From JAJRQY01 sp965224435 (GTDB taxonomy: Bacteria > Actinomycetota > Acidimicrobiia > Acidimicrobiales > SZUA-35), in NCBI GenBank assembly GCA_965224435.1, contig OZ245048.1, positions 1,178,001-1,242,000 on the forward strand: a stretch of DNA of 64,000 nt, in the 5' to 3' direction. A program made the position numbers and the translations under genes. The notes below the pieces were generated by a model. The model had not been told where the DNA came from. It worked only from the letters and a program-made list of their open reading frames with translations, and made no database searches. Positions 44,047 to 53,310 of the stretch are shown here, piece by piece; position 1 is the first letter of the stretch; the number at the start of each line of letters is the position of its first letter.

Positions 44047-44778
44047 CTACCGGAACAGGTCATCGGCTGGTGAGCGCACAATGTCGGAGACCACTCCACC
44101 GGGACCGAACCAGGCCGGGTCAACGCCACGGATGAGAGCAACCGCAACCCCGTCAGACTTGCCACGAACTAGCTCGGCGGCACCTGCCAGTTCATCAACA
44201 ATGCAGACCTCGGTCACATGGAGCTCTCGGCCAACAGCATCGTCGGTGCCACGCAGGTCAAGTATGGGCATGATTCCGGCACATCCCAGCGCTATGTCGG
44301 TGAGCCCGCGTCGCCATGGTCGGCCGAAGGTGTCGGCGACAATAACTCCGACTTCGACTCCCAAACGGCCGGCAATGGCGTCTCGAATACGGATCGCTGA
44401 TCGGTCAGAATCATCGGGCAGGAGGGCGGCAACACCAGGGGCCATATTGGAGCGGTCGATACCGGCGTTGGCGCAGATGTAGCCATGCTTGGTCTCACTG
44501 ATAATGAGCTCGCCCCGGCGGCGTAGGACCCGGACAGACTCGCGCAGCACCAGTGGCTTGTGAGACAGGGGATCATCAGGATCAACCTGTTCCAGCTTGT
44601 TCTCAGCTTTGGACACCACCTTCTGGCTGACCACGAGCACATCGTGGTCTCGTAGCTGTTCTGAAGTCGCAGACAAGCTGGTCTGGCAGGCCTCGATAAT
44701 GAGTCCAGCCAGATCATCACCGGGCACGATCTCGGGCAATCCAGGAATTGGGATGATCTCCAGGCGAGGTGACGACAT
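44047..44778 (-). CDS. cofE: Coenzyme F420:L-glutamate ligase
   Basis: A 243-residue enzyme adding gamma-linked glutamates to F420-0. The N-terminus IIPIPGLPEIVPGDDLAGLI, VVSQKVVSKAENKLE, ICANAGIDRSNM and GVIVADTFGRPWRRGLTDIA are the key CofE blocks. It lacks the C-terminal nitroreductase-like domain of mycobacterial FbiB, so a separate protein would be needed for the last reduction. It is followed by the DUF3516 helicase gene and preceded by cofD. Confidence 0.95.
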   Translation of the reverse strand: MSSPRLEIIPIPGLPEIVPGDDLAGLIIEACQTSLSATSEQLRDHDVLVVSQKVVSKAENKLEQVDPDDPLSHKPLVLRESVRVLRRRGELIISETKHGYICANAGIDRSNMAPGVAALLPDDSDRSAIRIRDAIAGRLGVEVGVIVADTFGRPWRRGLTDIALGCAGIMPILDLRGTDDAVGRELHVTEVCIVDELAGAAELVRGKSDGVAVALIRGVDPAWFGPGGVVSDIVRSPADDLFR

Positions 44779-44854
44779 GCAAGCACCCTAGTGGGCTGGC
44801 CAGGCAGGTCAGCTTTCTCCAGTTGGCCGTGTTGCTACCTTGTTGGCCTCGCTG

Positions 44855-45778
44855 TCAGGAAGCCAGGATTGTCTCGGCCAGGGCGACCGTTGTCTCCTGA
44901 TCCGACATGATGGTGTTGGTCACGATGGGGGCAATGTCCAGCTCGCCCACGGCCGAAGCCAGGTCGGCGTCAACCGTGTCGATGATCAGGGCACCAATCA
45001 GGTCGCGATACCATTCAGCGACTCCAACGGCGGAGGCCTCGCGGCCAAGTTCGCGCAGCAAGCGATCAGCCGGCCCTTTCAACGCTTTGCCGCCGATGAT
45101 TGGGGACACAGCCACAACATCGGCTCGTCGGCGCTTGAGCATTTCAGCGATTCCGGGTACAGCCAAGACGGGATCGATGGAAACAACCGGGTTGGACGGA
45201 GCAATGATGATCCGGTCGGCCAGCTCCAGCGCTTTCAGAACCCCAGGCGCAGGATTGGCGGCAATTGCACCTTCGAACCGGACGGCTGAGACCGCCACGT
45301 CGTGATGGAGACGAACAAAGTACTCCTGAAAGGTGATCTCACCTTCGGTCTCGGTGGTGACATGGGTGCGAAGTCGGTTATTGGTGACGGGCACGACCCG
45401 GAAACCGAGTCCCCATGCCTTGGTGATTTGTGCGGTCACCGTGGCGAGATCAGCACCCTCAGACAGTCGCTGGGTTCGATAAAGATGGGTACCAAGATCT
45501 CGGTCGCCAAGCCCGAACCAGTCGGCCCCGCCATAGCGGCTGAGCATCTCCATGGCCTGCCAGGACTCACCCTCCAAACCCCAGCCGCGGTCGTGGGAGA
45601 CAGCATCAGCCAGGGTGTAGGTGATGGTGTCAAGGTCGGGTGAGATATGGAGACCATGCAGGTTCATGTCGTCGCCGACATTGACAATGGCGGTCAAGTC
45701 CTTATCGGGCACGACAGCTGTCATGCCCTTCAAGAGCTTGGCCGCGCCTACACCTCCACATAGAACAGCGACTCTCAC
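44855..45778 (-). CDS. cofD: 2-phospho-L-lactate transferase (F420 synthesis)
   Basis: A 307-residue enzyme joining the side chain from LPPG/EPPG to Fo, making F420-0 or its dehydro form. It has VLCGGVGAAKLLKGM, VNVGDDMNLHGLHISPDLDT, WFGLGDRDLGTHLYRTQRLS and IIAPSNPVVSIDPVL, the standard CofD motifs. GTG start. It lies 76 bases before cofE on the same strand, so F420 assembly is an operon here. Confidence 0.95.
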   Translation of the reverse strand: MRVAVLCGGVGAAKLLKGMTAVVPDKDLTAIVNVGDDMNLHGLHISPDLDTITYTLADAVSHDRGWGLEGESWQAMEMLSRYGGADWFGLGDRDLGTHLYRTQRLSEGADLATVTAQITKAWGLGFRVVPVTNNRLRTHVTTETEGEITFQEYFVRLHHDVAVSAVRFEGAIAANPAPGVLKALELADRIIIAPSNPVVSIDPVLAVPGIAEMLKRRRADVVAVSPIIGGKALKGPADRLLRELGREASAVGVAEWYRDLIGALIIDTVDADLASAVGELDIAPIVTNTIMSDQETTVALAETILAS

Positions 45779-45821
45779 CGTCGGGTTCGCAATATTCTGT
45801 CGGTGTCGGACAAGACCTTAC

Positions 45822-46802
45822 TCAGACAGCATTTCGCTGATCGCGAGCAACCATCTCCAGGTCGGAATCGACCATCATGGTGACGAGCTCCTTGAAGGAG
45901 GTCTGTGGAACCCATCCGAGCTTCTCTTTTGCCTTCGTTGCGTCACCAATGAGGAGGTCGACTTCGGCCGGACGCATGAAGCGCTTGTCTTGTACAACAT
46001 GGTCATGCCAATCGAGACCGACATGGCTGAAAGCAATATCGCAGAACTCTTCAACAGAGTGGGTCTCACCGGTTGAGATCACGAAGTCTTCGGCCTCGTC
46101 TTGCTGGAGCATCAGCCACATGGCCTCGACATAGTCTCCGGCGAAACCCCAATCTCGCTGGGGGTGAAGGTCGCCAAGAGTCAGGGTGTCGATCAAGCCG
46201 AGCTTGATCTGGGCAACGTGATGAGTGATCTTTCGGGTCACAAATTCGAATCCACGGCGAGGGCTTTCATGATTGAACAAGATGCCGCTGGACACGTGCA
46301 TGTCGTAGCTCTCGCGGTAGTTGATGGTGATCCAATGGCCGTACACCTTGGCTACGCCGTAAGGGCTTCGGGGGTAGAACGGGGTGGCTTCGGTTTGGGG
46401 AACCTCCATGACCTTGCCAAACATCTCTGAGGAGGAGGCCTGGTAGAGGCGGATGCTCGGATCCGTGCGATGAACAGCGTTCAAGAGGCGTGTGACACCA
46501 AGGGCGGTGGTCTCGCCGGTTAGAACTGCCTGCTGCCATGAGGTCGGAACGAAGGACTGCGCCGCCAAGTTGTACACCTCGTCCGGCTTTGTTCGGCTGA
46601 TGACATCGGTCAGCGAAGATTCATCCAGCAAGTCACCCTGGATGATCTCAATGTCGTTCTGGATGTGCGAAATTCGTTCGAAGTTGATCGTGCTGGATCG
46701 GCGGACCATGCCGCTGACGTGGTAGCCCTTCTCCAACAGAAGTTCAGCTAGGTAAGAGCCGTCCTGGCCCGTAAGTCCGGTGATGAGTGCTCGTTTGCTC
46801 AT
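45822..46802 (-). CDS. gmd: GDP-mannose 4,6-dehydratase
   Basis: A 326-residue extended SDR that makes GDP-4-keto-6-deoxy-mannose from GDP-mannose. ALITGLTGQDGSYLAELLLE, VRRSSTINFERI, LAAQSFVPTSW, QASSSEMFGKV and SPYGVAKVYGHW (active-site Tyr and Lys), then NHESPRRGFEFVTRKI and GDLHPQRDWGFAGDYV, are all diagnostic. It lies directly after the reductase gene (rmd-like), and would be fed by manC. Confidence 0.96.
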   Translation of the reverse strand: MSKRALITGLTGQDGSYLAELLLEKGYHVSGMVRRSSTINFERISHIQNDIEIIQGDLLDESSLTDVISRTKPDEVYNLAAQSFVPTSWQQAVLTGETTALGVTRLLNAVHRTDPSIRLYQASSSEMFGKVMEVPQTEATPFYPRSPYGVAKVYGHWITINYRESYDMHVSSGILFNHESPRRGFEFVTRKITHHVAQIKLGLIDTLTLGDLHPQRDWGFAGDYVEAMWLMLQQDEAEDFVISTGETHSVEEFCDIAFSHVGLDWHDHVVQDKRFMRPAEVDLLIGDATKAKEKLGWVPQTSFKELVTMMVDSDLEMVARDQRNAV

Positions 46803-46813
46803 GAGATCTGTAC

Positions 46814-47785
46814 CTATTCGTTTGTAGAAGATGAGAGCCGTTGTCGGGCATCAGCCAGAACGTCAGCGAGGGTGTCAGAAAGATCGATGGATGGTGCCCA
46901 GCCGGTATCGGCGGTGAGCTTGGCATGGCTGCCAAGGAGAACCGGGAGTTCTACCGGTCGAAGGAGGGAAGGGTCGATTTCAGTGGTGACGTCGACCGAA
47001 GAATGGGCGATGAGGTGATCGAGGATCTCCTGCATGGAGATGGTGGCGCCAGAGCAGACATTGTAGATCTCGCCCGGTCTTCCTTGTAGAGCCAGCAGGC
47101 GGTAGGCCTGGACGACGTCTCGAACATCTGTGAGATCACGCCGTGCGCTCAGGTCTCCATGAGCGACCGTGCCGCCGCCTGTCACTTCGCAGCGGGCAAC
47201 ACGATCGGCAAAGGCCGAGACGGCAAACTGGACTGATTGGCCGCGGCCAATATGGTTGAACGGCCGGGCAATGACGACGTCGAGGTCCCAGCCGCGCACG
47301 TACTGCCTAGCAATAGCTTCGGCTGACTGCTTGCTTGCTCCATACGGGGAGCTTGGTTGAACCGGAGCATCTTCGGTCAATGGAAGGTTGACGGGGTCAA
47401 CGGCCCCATATAGATCGGCACTGGAGATAATCAGGACGCGGCTGACATCTCCGAGCCTGGCCGCTTCCAGGACGTTCAGCGTTCCCTCAGCATTCACTCG
47501 CTGGGTCATGTTGGGCGATTTCCAAGAGGATCCAACATCGCTCCACCCCGCGAGGTGGTAGATGACCTTGGGCTTGATGGTCCCAACAAGGTCAATCCAG
47601 CCCTGTGCATCCAGGAGGTTTGGGCCAGTGGCCAGGTCAGTGCCAACAGGATCGTCGCCGGCTTCTCGCAGATGGTCGGCGAGGTGGGGGCCGACGAATC
47701 CGTCGGCCCCGGTAATCAAGGCTCGACCGGTCGAGGTCTGAACCGAGTTGACCTGTGGTGATGATGAGTGGCTGGCTGGGGTCAC
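46814..47785 (-). CDS. rmd: GDP-6-deoxy-4-keto-mannose reductase-like epimerase (probable RMD)
   Basis: A 323-residue extended SDR. ALITGADGFVGPHLADHL binds NAD(P), ISSADLYGAV and SPYGASKQSAEAIA hold the catalytic triad, followed by RPFNHIGRGQ. Eleven bases before gmd on the same strand, it most likely reduces the Gmd product to GDP-D-rhamnose. The start is uncertain: GTG 47785 is used, while a TTG at 47806 is also in frame. A GDP-fucose synthase would need epimerase motifs I do not see, so rhamnose is favoured. Confidence 0.8.
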   Translation of the reverse strand: MTPASHSSSPQVNSVQTSTGRALITGADGFVGPHLADHLREAGDDPVGTDLATGPNLLDAQGWIDLVGTIKPKVIYHLAGWSDVGSSWKSPNMTQRVNAEGTLNVLEAARLGDVSRVLIISSADLYGAVDPVNLPLTEDAPVQPSSPYGASKQSAEAIARQYVRGWDLDVVIARPFNHIGRGQSVQFAVSAFADRVARCEVTGGGTVAHGDLSARRDLTDVRDVVQAYRLLALQGRPGEIYNVCSGATISMQEILDHLIAHSSVDVTTEIDPSLLRPVELPVLLGSHAKLTADTGWAPSIDLSDTLADVLADARQRLSSSTNE

Positions 47786-47824
47786 GGTCCGACATGCTAG
47801 CCCCAATTAGGGCAGCGTGATGAA

Positions 47825-47906
47825 GGGCAGGGTCCGAAGACAGGGTCAGAAGGCCAGGGAAGGACGGCCCGCTGGGTGGATGGTTGGCCGAGAGTTGGGA
47901 TTGGGG
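47825..47906 (+). other. G-tract-rich leader before the GT2 gene
   Basis: Seven runs of three or more G lie within 82 bases on the plus strand between the divergent rmd and GT2 genes (for example at 47825, 47830, 47843, 47857, 47874, 47897 and 47903). Such spacing could form a loose quadruplex; loops are uneven and the effect is speculative. Confidence 0.25.
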
Positions 47907-47959
47907 AGACGTAGATACCCGAGGACAGGTGAAACAACCCAGGAGTTAGGCGGATCTGG

Positions 47960-50900
47960 GTGCCGAAGGTGTCAAACAATCAGGAGGAACACGACTACTC
48001 TGAGGAGTCCGTGACAGAACCTACGTCGCCTCCCTCATCACCACAGTCTGACAATCCACCAGCCGTCATCGTGGAGGACTCTCTTGCTGACCCGAATGCT
48101 GCGGAATCTACCCATGGTGGAATCGCGGTTGGCGACGACGCGGCTGTCGACGTAGCGTACAATTCCGCCCCTGCCGAAGGTGATGCCCCAGCGGTTGTCG
48201 CCATTGTTGTCGCCACTAATCCGGGTGATGGGTTCGCCGAGACATTGGCCTCGCTGGCTGCCCAGGACTACGCCAACTTCTCGGTCCTGGTGGTTGATGC
48301 CGCTGACGGCGACCCGATCGCTGAGCAGGTGGCCGGCGTCATCCCCGACGCCTATATTCACCGTGTTACCGGGGCCCCGGGGTTTTCGGCCGCCGCGAAC
48401 CAGGCCATGACCCTGATATCGGGTGCAGCCTTCCTCCTGATCTGTCACGACGATGTTGCTCTCGATGCCCGCTGTACTTCCACCTTGGTTGAGGAGCTTT
48501 ATCGTTCTAACGCTGGCATTGTCACCCCGAAAGTGGTGCAGTGGGAAGACCGCAGACGACTTCAGCAAATCGGGCGCTCATCGGATCGCTTTGGTGTGCA
48601 GATCGACCTTGTTGAGCCTGACGAGTTCGATCAGGAGCAATACGATTCTGTCCGCGATGTATTTGTGGCACCGTCCGGGGTCCAACTTATTCGTGCCGAC
48701 CTTTTCACAGCTCTCAAGGGCTTTGACCCAGTTATCCATTCGCTGGGAGAAGACCTGGACCTGTGCTGGCGAGCTCATCTAGCTGGGGCCCGAGTCATGA
48801 CCGTCCCGGCCGCACGGGCTCGTCATCTGAACGAGCACTCCGAACTTGGTTCGATCGATGACCGCCGTCAGTCCTTGGGGCGTCACCGGTTGAGAACATT
48901 GCTTGTTGTTTCTGGTCGGTATTCAGCGCTTACTCATGTTCCAGCCGCGCTCCTGCTGCTGCTCCTTGAAGCTGCGTATGCCCTACTCTCTGGCCACAGG
49001 CCTCAGGCCCGAGCGGCTATTGGGGCAATCAGTTGGAATGCGGCCCGCTTGGATGAGATTCGGGAGCGACGCCGAGCAGTTCAAGCGACCCGAAAGGTGT
49101 CAGACCGAGAGATTCACGCCCTCCAAGTTGGCGGCTCGGCTCGAGTCAGCCAGTATTTCCGCAAGCAGTTCGGCACACGTCAAGATCGCTTGTCAAACAT
49201 GGTCGGCACGGTTCGAGAATCCCTCGCCAACCAAGACAGCACCGTCGATCGAGACGGCATGGTGATCGCAGCCATTCTGATGGTCGTCCTGTTCTTCGGG
49301 GGGCGCAACCTTGTAGCTGGCGGGTTCGTTCCCGTTGGCCAGATTCCCCTCCTCCCGGACGCGGGGACCCTGCTGAGTGAATGGCTCGGCGGCTGGCGCA
49401 GTGCCGGGTTGGGTGGCCCTGGAAACGCGCCGACCGCGCTCGTTGTGCTCGGATTGATGCGTGCGCTGTTCTTCTGGTCGCCTGGCCTTCTCAACTGGCT
49501 GTTGCTCTTTGGCCCCGTCCTTCTTGGCGGGTTAGGAATGTGGCGTCTCCTCCGTCCCTTCGACAGCCTTCGCGCCAGCTCCTTGGCCACCCTGGCCTAT
49601 GTATTCAACCCAGTCATGGTGGCCGCAATGTCCTCTGGACGATGGGACGCACTGATCCTGTTTGCCGGCGCTCCGACCCTGGTCGGTTCAATTCTGAAGA
49701 TCCAGGGGCTTGCTCCTTATGGCAGCACAGGTGGACCCAGCGGTCCAGGCGTCACCAGACGAGACCTGCCAACCAGGCTGCTCCGACTTGGGCTTCTCGT
49801 GACCTTGTTGGCCACTTTTGTTCCAGCCTCGATTCCGGTGGCCAGTGGCAGCTGTCGCTGCGGTGGCCATTGGCTCACTCCTGATTGTTCGCACGGCCGG
49901 AATGCAACGGCTTGTCTTGGGAGCCGGAGTCGTCATCTTCGTACCCGTCGTCTTGCACATGCCATGGACAGTTGACGTGATGGCGAGGTTGTCCTGGGAA
50001 TGGCTTGTTGGTCCGTCATCGGCGGGCAGTCAATTCGATTCCTTGGCCGATCTGATGCGCTTTTCGCCCAGTGGCGACTCGTCGGTGCTCGTGCTTGGCC
50101 TCCTGGTCGCTGCTGCAGTATCCCTCGTTATTGGGCGGGGTCGACGGTTTGACGTTGGGGTTATTGGCTGGACCTTGGCTGCTGTTTCCTGGTTCGGCCT
50201 ATGGACAGAACGACGTGGAGTCTTGCCGTTCCAGTTACCGGCTCCAGAGCTTGTGCTTGTAATGGCAGCCGTGGGTCTAGCTCTCGCTGTCGGTGTTGGT
50301 GCGAGGTCGGTCGAGATCGATCTGCGTACTCATCGCTTTGGATGGCGACAAGTCACGGTTCTTGCTGGTGTGGTCGGGCTCGTCGCCGTCTCGCTGCTTG
50401 GGATGTCAGCATCACTTGGTGGCCGCTGGGGCCTGCCAACGCACGACTATGGATCATTCACCGCTGAACTAGAAAGCCGTCACGAGGGACCGACGAGGGT
50501 TCTATGGCTTGCTCACCCGGCAGTCGCTCCTTTGGACACAGAGCAGTCACCAGGTGGCGTGCACTTCGCTATCACCGATGGTGCCCAACCAAATGTCTTG
50601 AATCGATGGATCCCCAGTAGTTACGGCGCAACCTCAGAGATTGCGAACCGTCTTGATCTGGCTGCTCGTGGGGAAACGGTTCGACTTGGACGTCTCTTGA
50701 GTCTGTACGGGATCGATTTTGTCGTCGTGGTCAACCAACTGGCCCCGGCGCCTTATGAAGGTCAGGTCTTTCACCCGGATGACAAGCCCGCCCAAGGTGT
50801 CGTGCTTGCTCTGCAGAGTCAGCTCGACTTGGAGCGGTTGACGGGTATCCCCAGCTTGGTCGTCTACCAGAACGGTGCTTCCGCCGGACCGGCTGTGGCC

Positions 50901-51260
50901 AATGTCGACCTCGCTGGGGTTTCGTCCTTGTTAACTGACCAATTGGCGGTTGATCTGGCTGCAAGCACTCGGGTGGACCTGGAAGTTCAGTCCTCTGGTC
51001 GTTGGAGCGGACCGATCATTGATGCCGAGCGCCTCTGGATCGCCGTCGATGGTCGTGGCTGGACCTCCTCGGACGGCAACAAGGTCTCGGTCACTGAGGG
51101 TGGCATGCTCATGGTTGAGCCGACCACTGGGTCAAACATCGATTCTGTCGATCTCCAATATGGCGATAGTGGTTACCGCCGGATCGCGCTTGTCCTACAG
51201 GCCGTCTTGTTGGTCCTTGCCTTCCTGCTGGCTCAAACCAGAAGTGGTGACGCAGCATGA
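47960..51260 (+). pseudogene. GT2 glycosyltransferase/membrane protein split by a +1 frameshift
   Basis: The first frame (47960-49975) has a disordered N-terminus, a GT2 domain (VVAIVVATNPGDGFAETLAS, LLICHDDVALD, GEDLDLCWRAHLAGARVM) and membrane helices such as VIAAILMVVLFFGGRNLVAG. Frame-0 sequence from about 49818 to 51260 continues with helices (VAAVAAVAIGSLLIVRTAGM and others) and an extracytoplasmic C-terminal region ending in one helix. The switch falls near 49850, in the middle of a helix, where one extra base joins ASIPVA to VAAVAAVAIG. The whole would be about 1100 residues, typical of actinobacterial GT2-membrane wall enzymes. Either the gene is broken or the base is an assembly error. 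The start may instead be GTG 48011. Confidence 0.75.
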
Positions 51261-52822
51261 TTCGTTGGACGACTATCGCGGTTCTTCTTGGCTCACTGGT
51301 AGCCGGGGTCTTGTTCGATCGGGTTGAGCACAGCGACATACCGGCCGACCCCGAGCTCGATACAGCCATCGTGACCCCCGTTTTGAGTGAGCCCGCCCTA
51401 CACAGCTCAGACTGGTACTGCCCAGTCGGTTCAACTAGTGAAAACGGATTCGCCAAGCACACCGTCTATGTGAGCAACTTGTCTGACCAGCCGGCCCTGG
51501 CCACCATCGAGACCCTGACTGAAGCCGGTCCGGGGTCGGCCCTCCGATTGGATCTGGCTCCTCGAACCACGGAGGTCATCGATCTGGCCACATTGGCTGA
51601 GGGAGACGCCGTTGCTGCGATTGTCGAGGTCACCGGTGGTGAGGGTGTTGTCGGGCATCGAGTGATCAGTGCGACTGGAGTAGCTGAAGGACCCTGCTCA
51701 ACGGCGACGGCCCCACAGTGGTTCTTTGGGGGCGGAGTCACGACCCGCGATACTCACTACTACCTCTCGGTCATGAACCCGTCTCTGAATGCGATTGTCT
51801 TTGGCGCAACATTCCATACCGACACTCGAGTTCGAGAACCCAAAGACCTTGAGTCACGAGTTGTGCCAGCCAAGTCAGTTCTACTCATTGATGTGACCGA
51901 GTTCGTTGCCCGCGAGCCTCTGGTTGCGGCGGAAATTCGGACGGTGCAAGGACAAGTCGTTGTCGAACGTCTGCAGACCTTTGATGGCACACTCGGCCCG
52001 GTTGGTGCGACGCTACAACTTGGGGTTACACATCCCAAGACCCAGTGGACCTTTGCTTCGGGGCTTCTGACCGAGACCAGCGACAACCGGCTAGCGATCA
52101 CCAATCCGACAGAGTCGACGGCCGAAATCGATCTCTTCCTGGATCCTGCTGATCCCGCAGATTTGTTGTCCTATGGGCTGCTGCCTCGTGAGTTGTCGAT
52201 CGCCCCGGGTCGAACAATCTTGATCGACCTGGATCAGGCGGCCGCAGAGGTCGGACTCATTTTGCCCTACGAACTTGGAGTTCGAGTTGTTTCGGCAAAT
52301 GGCATTCCAATCGTGGCTGAGCGATGGCATTTCAGCCCTGGCATTGACGAATCCCTTATTGGAGCCGGGGGAGACAATGCTCGAATCAAGAACTCGATCC
52401 GCCAGGACGGTGAGTCAGACGAGATTCCCGTTGAAGAGCTCGAGGGCGTCGAATCGGATACGCCCTTGTTGCAACCGATACCCGACCTTGGGGTGGCGAT
52501 GTCACGAGGGGTCGAACAGCCCTCGACCCGCTGGGTAGTCCCGTGGGTGACTCTGGCACCCGACGGTGGAACCAGCCTCGTACTGTCCGCGGGTGAAGCG
52601 GGCGCCTCGGTTGAGGCCCGCCTCCTTGTTGCTGGTGAGTGGCAGCCCCCGATTCGGGCCATCGTGCAACCTGATGGCCGTGTTGTGCTGCCCATCTCCT
52701 CGGTGGCAGAGGCAGCCCCAATCGTCATTACTGCAAGTGCTCCGATCGTGGTCGAAGCTCAAGTGATCATCCCCGGCCAGCGCCATGATGTAGTACCTGC
52801 CATTCCGACCCTGCAGCGCTAA
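51257..52822 (+). CDS. DUF5719 family secreted/anchored protein
   Basis: A 521-residue protein starting MIRWTTIAVLLGSLVAGVLF, a membrane anchor or signal. The rest is beta-rich with repeated STSENGFAKHTVYVSNLSD, VYVSNLSDQPALATIETL and DNRLAITNPTESTAEIDLF units, matching DUF5719 proteins of actinobacteria. These commonly follow the GT2/membrane gene, as here, with a four-base overlap. The job is unknown but is likely tied to wall polymer export. Confidence 0.8.
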   Translation: MIRWTTIAVLLGSLVAGVLFDRVEHSDIPADPELDTAIVTPVLSEPALHSSDWYCPVGSTSENGFAKHTVYVSNLSDQPALATIETLTEAGPGSALRLDLAPRTTEVIDLATLAEGDAVAAIVEVTGGEGVVGHRVISATGVAEGPCSTATAPQWFFGGGVTTRDTHYYLSVMNPSLNAIVFGATFHTDTRVREPKDLESRVVPAKSVLLIDVTEFVAREPLVAAEIRTVQGQVVVERLQTFDGTLGPVGATLQLGVTHPKTQWTFASGLLTETSDNRLAITNPTESTAEIDLFLDPADPADLLSYGLLPRELSIAPGRTILIDLDQAAAEVGLILPYELGVRVVSANGIPIVAERWHFSPGIDESLIGAGGDNARIKNSIRQDGESDEIPVEELEGVESDTPLLQPIPDLGVAMSRGVEQPSTRWVVPWVTLAPDGGTSLVLSAGEAGASVEARLLVAGEWQPPIRAIVQPDGRVVLPISSVAEAAPIVITASAPIVVEAQVIIPGQRHDVVPAIPTLQR

Positions 52823-52875
52823 GTCAGCAACAGGCTAGGTTAGCAATAGTTCGATCCTGCTAGCCTTCGTGGACA

Positions 52876-53289
52876 ATGGAACGCCTCGTTGTCCTGCTGG
52901 TTTTGACCGTCCTGGCCATTGGGGTTTCACTGATGCTTCAGCGGCGACGACCAGAGGCTCCAACGGCCCCGTCTTATCGGGCGCCAGTCCAGATTGATCG
53001 CGGCGATTTTGATTCCCCGGATATCGCGACCCTTATTGTCATGTTCACCTCGGTGACCTGCGACGGATGTATTGCCGCCTGGGACATTGTGCGGGATGTC
53101 GCCAGTGAGACAGCCGCCAACGGGACCGTAGTTGTGCAAAAGGTCGAGATTGAGCAGACCCCGGACCTTCATCAGCGATACAAGATCGACGGCGTGCCAA
53201 CGACTCTGATCGTTGACGCTCAGGGTGTTGTTACAAGGTCGTATTTTGGTCCGCTGGATCGGGACGAGATCGCTGACCAGTTGGCCTAG
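52876..53289 (+). CDS. Membrane-anchored thioredoxin-like protein
   Basis: A 137-residue protein with a N-terminal helix (LVVLLVLTVLAIGVSLML) and a thioredoxin fold: VMFTSVTCDGCIAAWDIV, then VEIEQTPDLHQRYKIDGVPT and the cis-Pro in GVPTTLIV. The redox pair is CDGC rather than CGPC. It may reduce or make disulfides outside the membrane. It ends 21 bases before the convergent ftsH stop. Confidence 0.85.
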   Translation: MERLVVLLVLTVLAIGVSLMLQRRRPEAPTAPSYRAPVQIDRGDFDSPDIATLIVMFTSVTCDGCIAAWDIVRDVASETAANGTVVVQKVEIEQTPDLHQRYKIDGVPTTLIVDAQGVVTRSYFGPLDRDEIADQLA

Positions 53290-53310
53290 AGCTGGACTAT
53301 TGACCTCGCG

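Noticed and set aside
49818..51260. Independent membrane-protein gene
   Set aside because: It begins within a helix of the preceding frame with a TTG and no ribosome site; better explained as the frameshifted second half.
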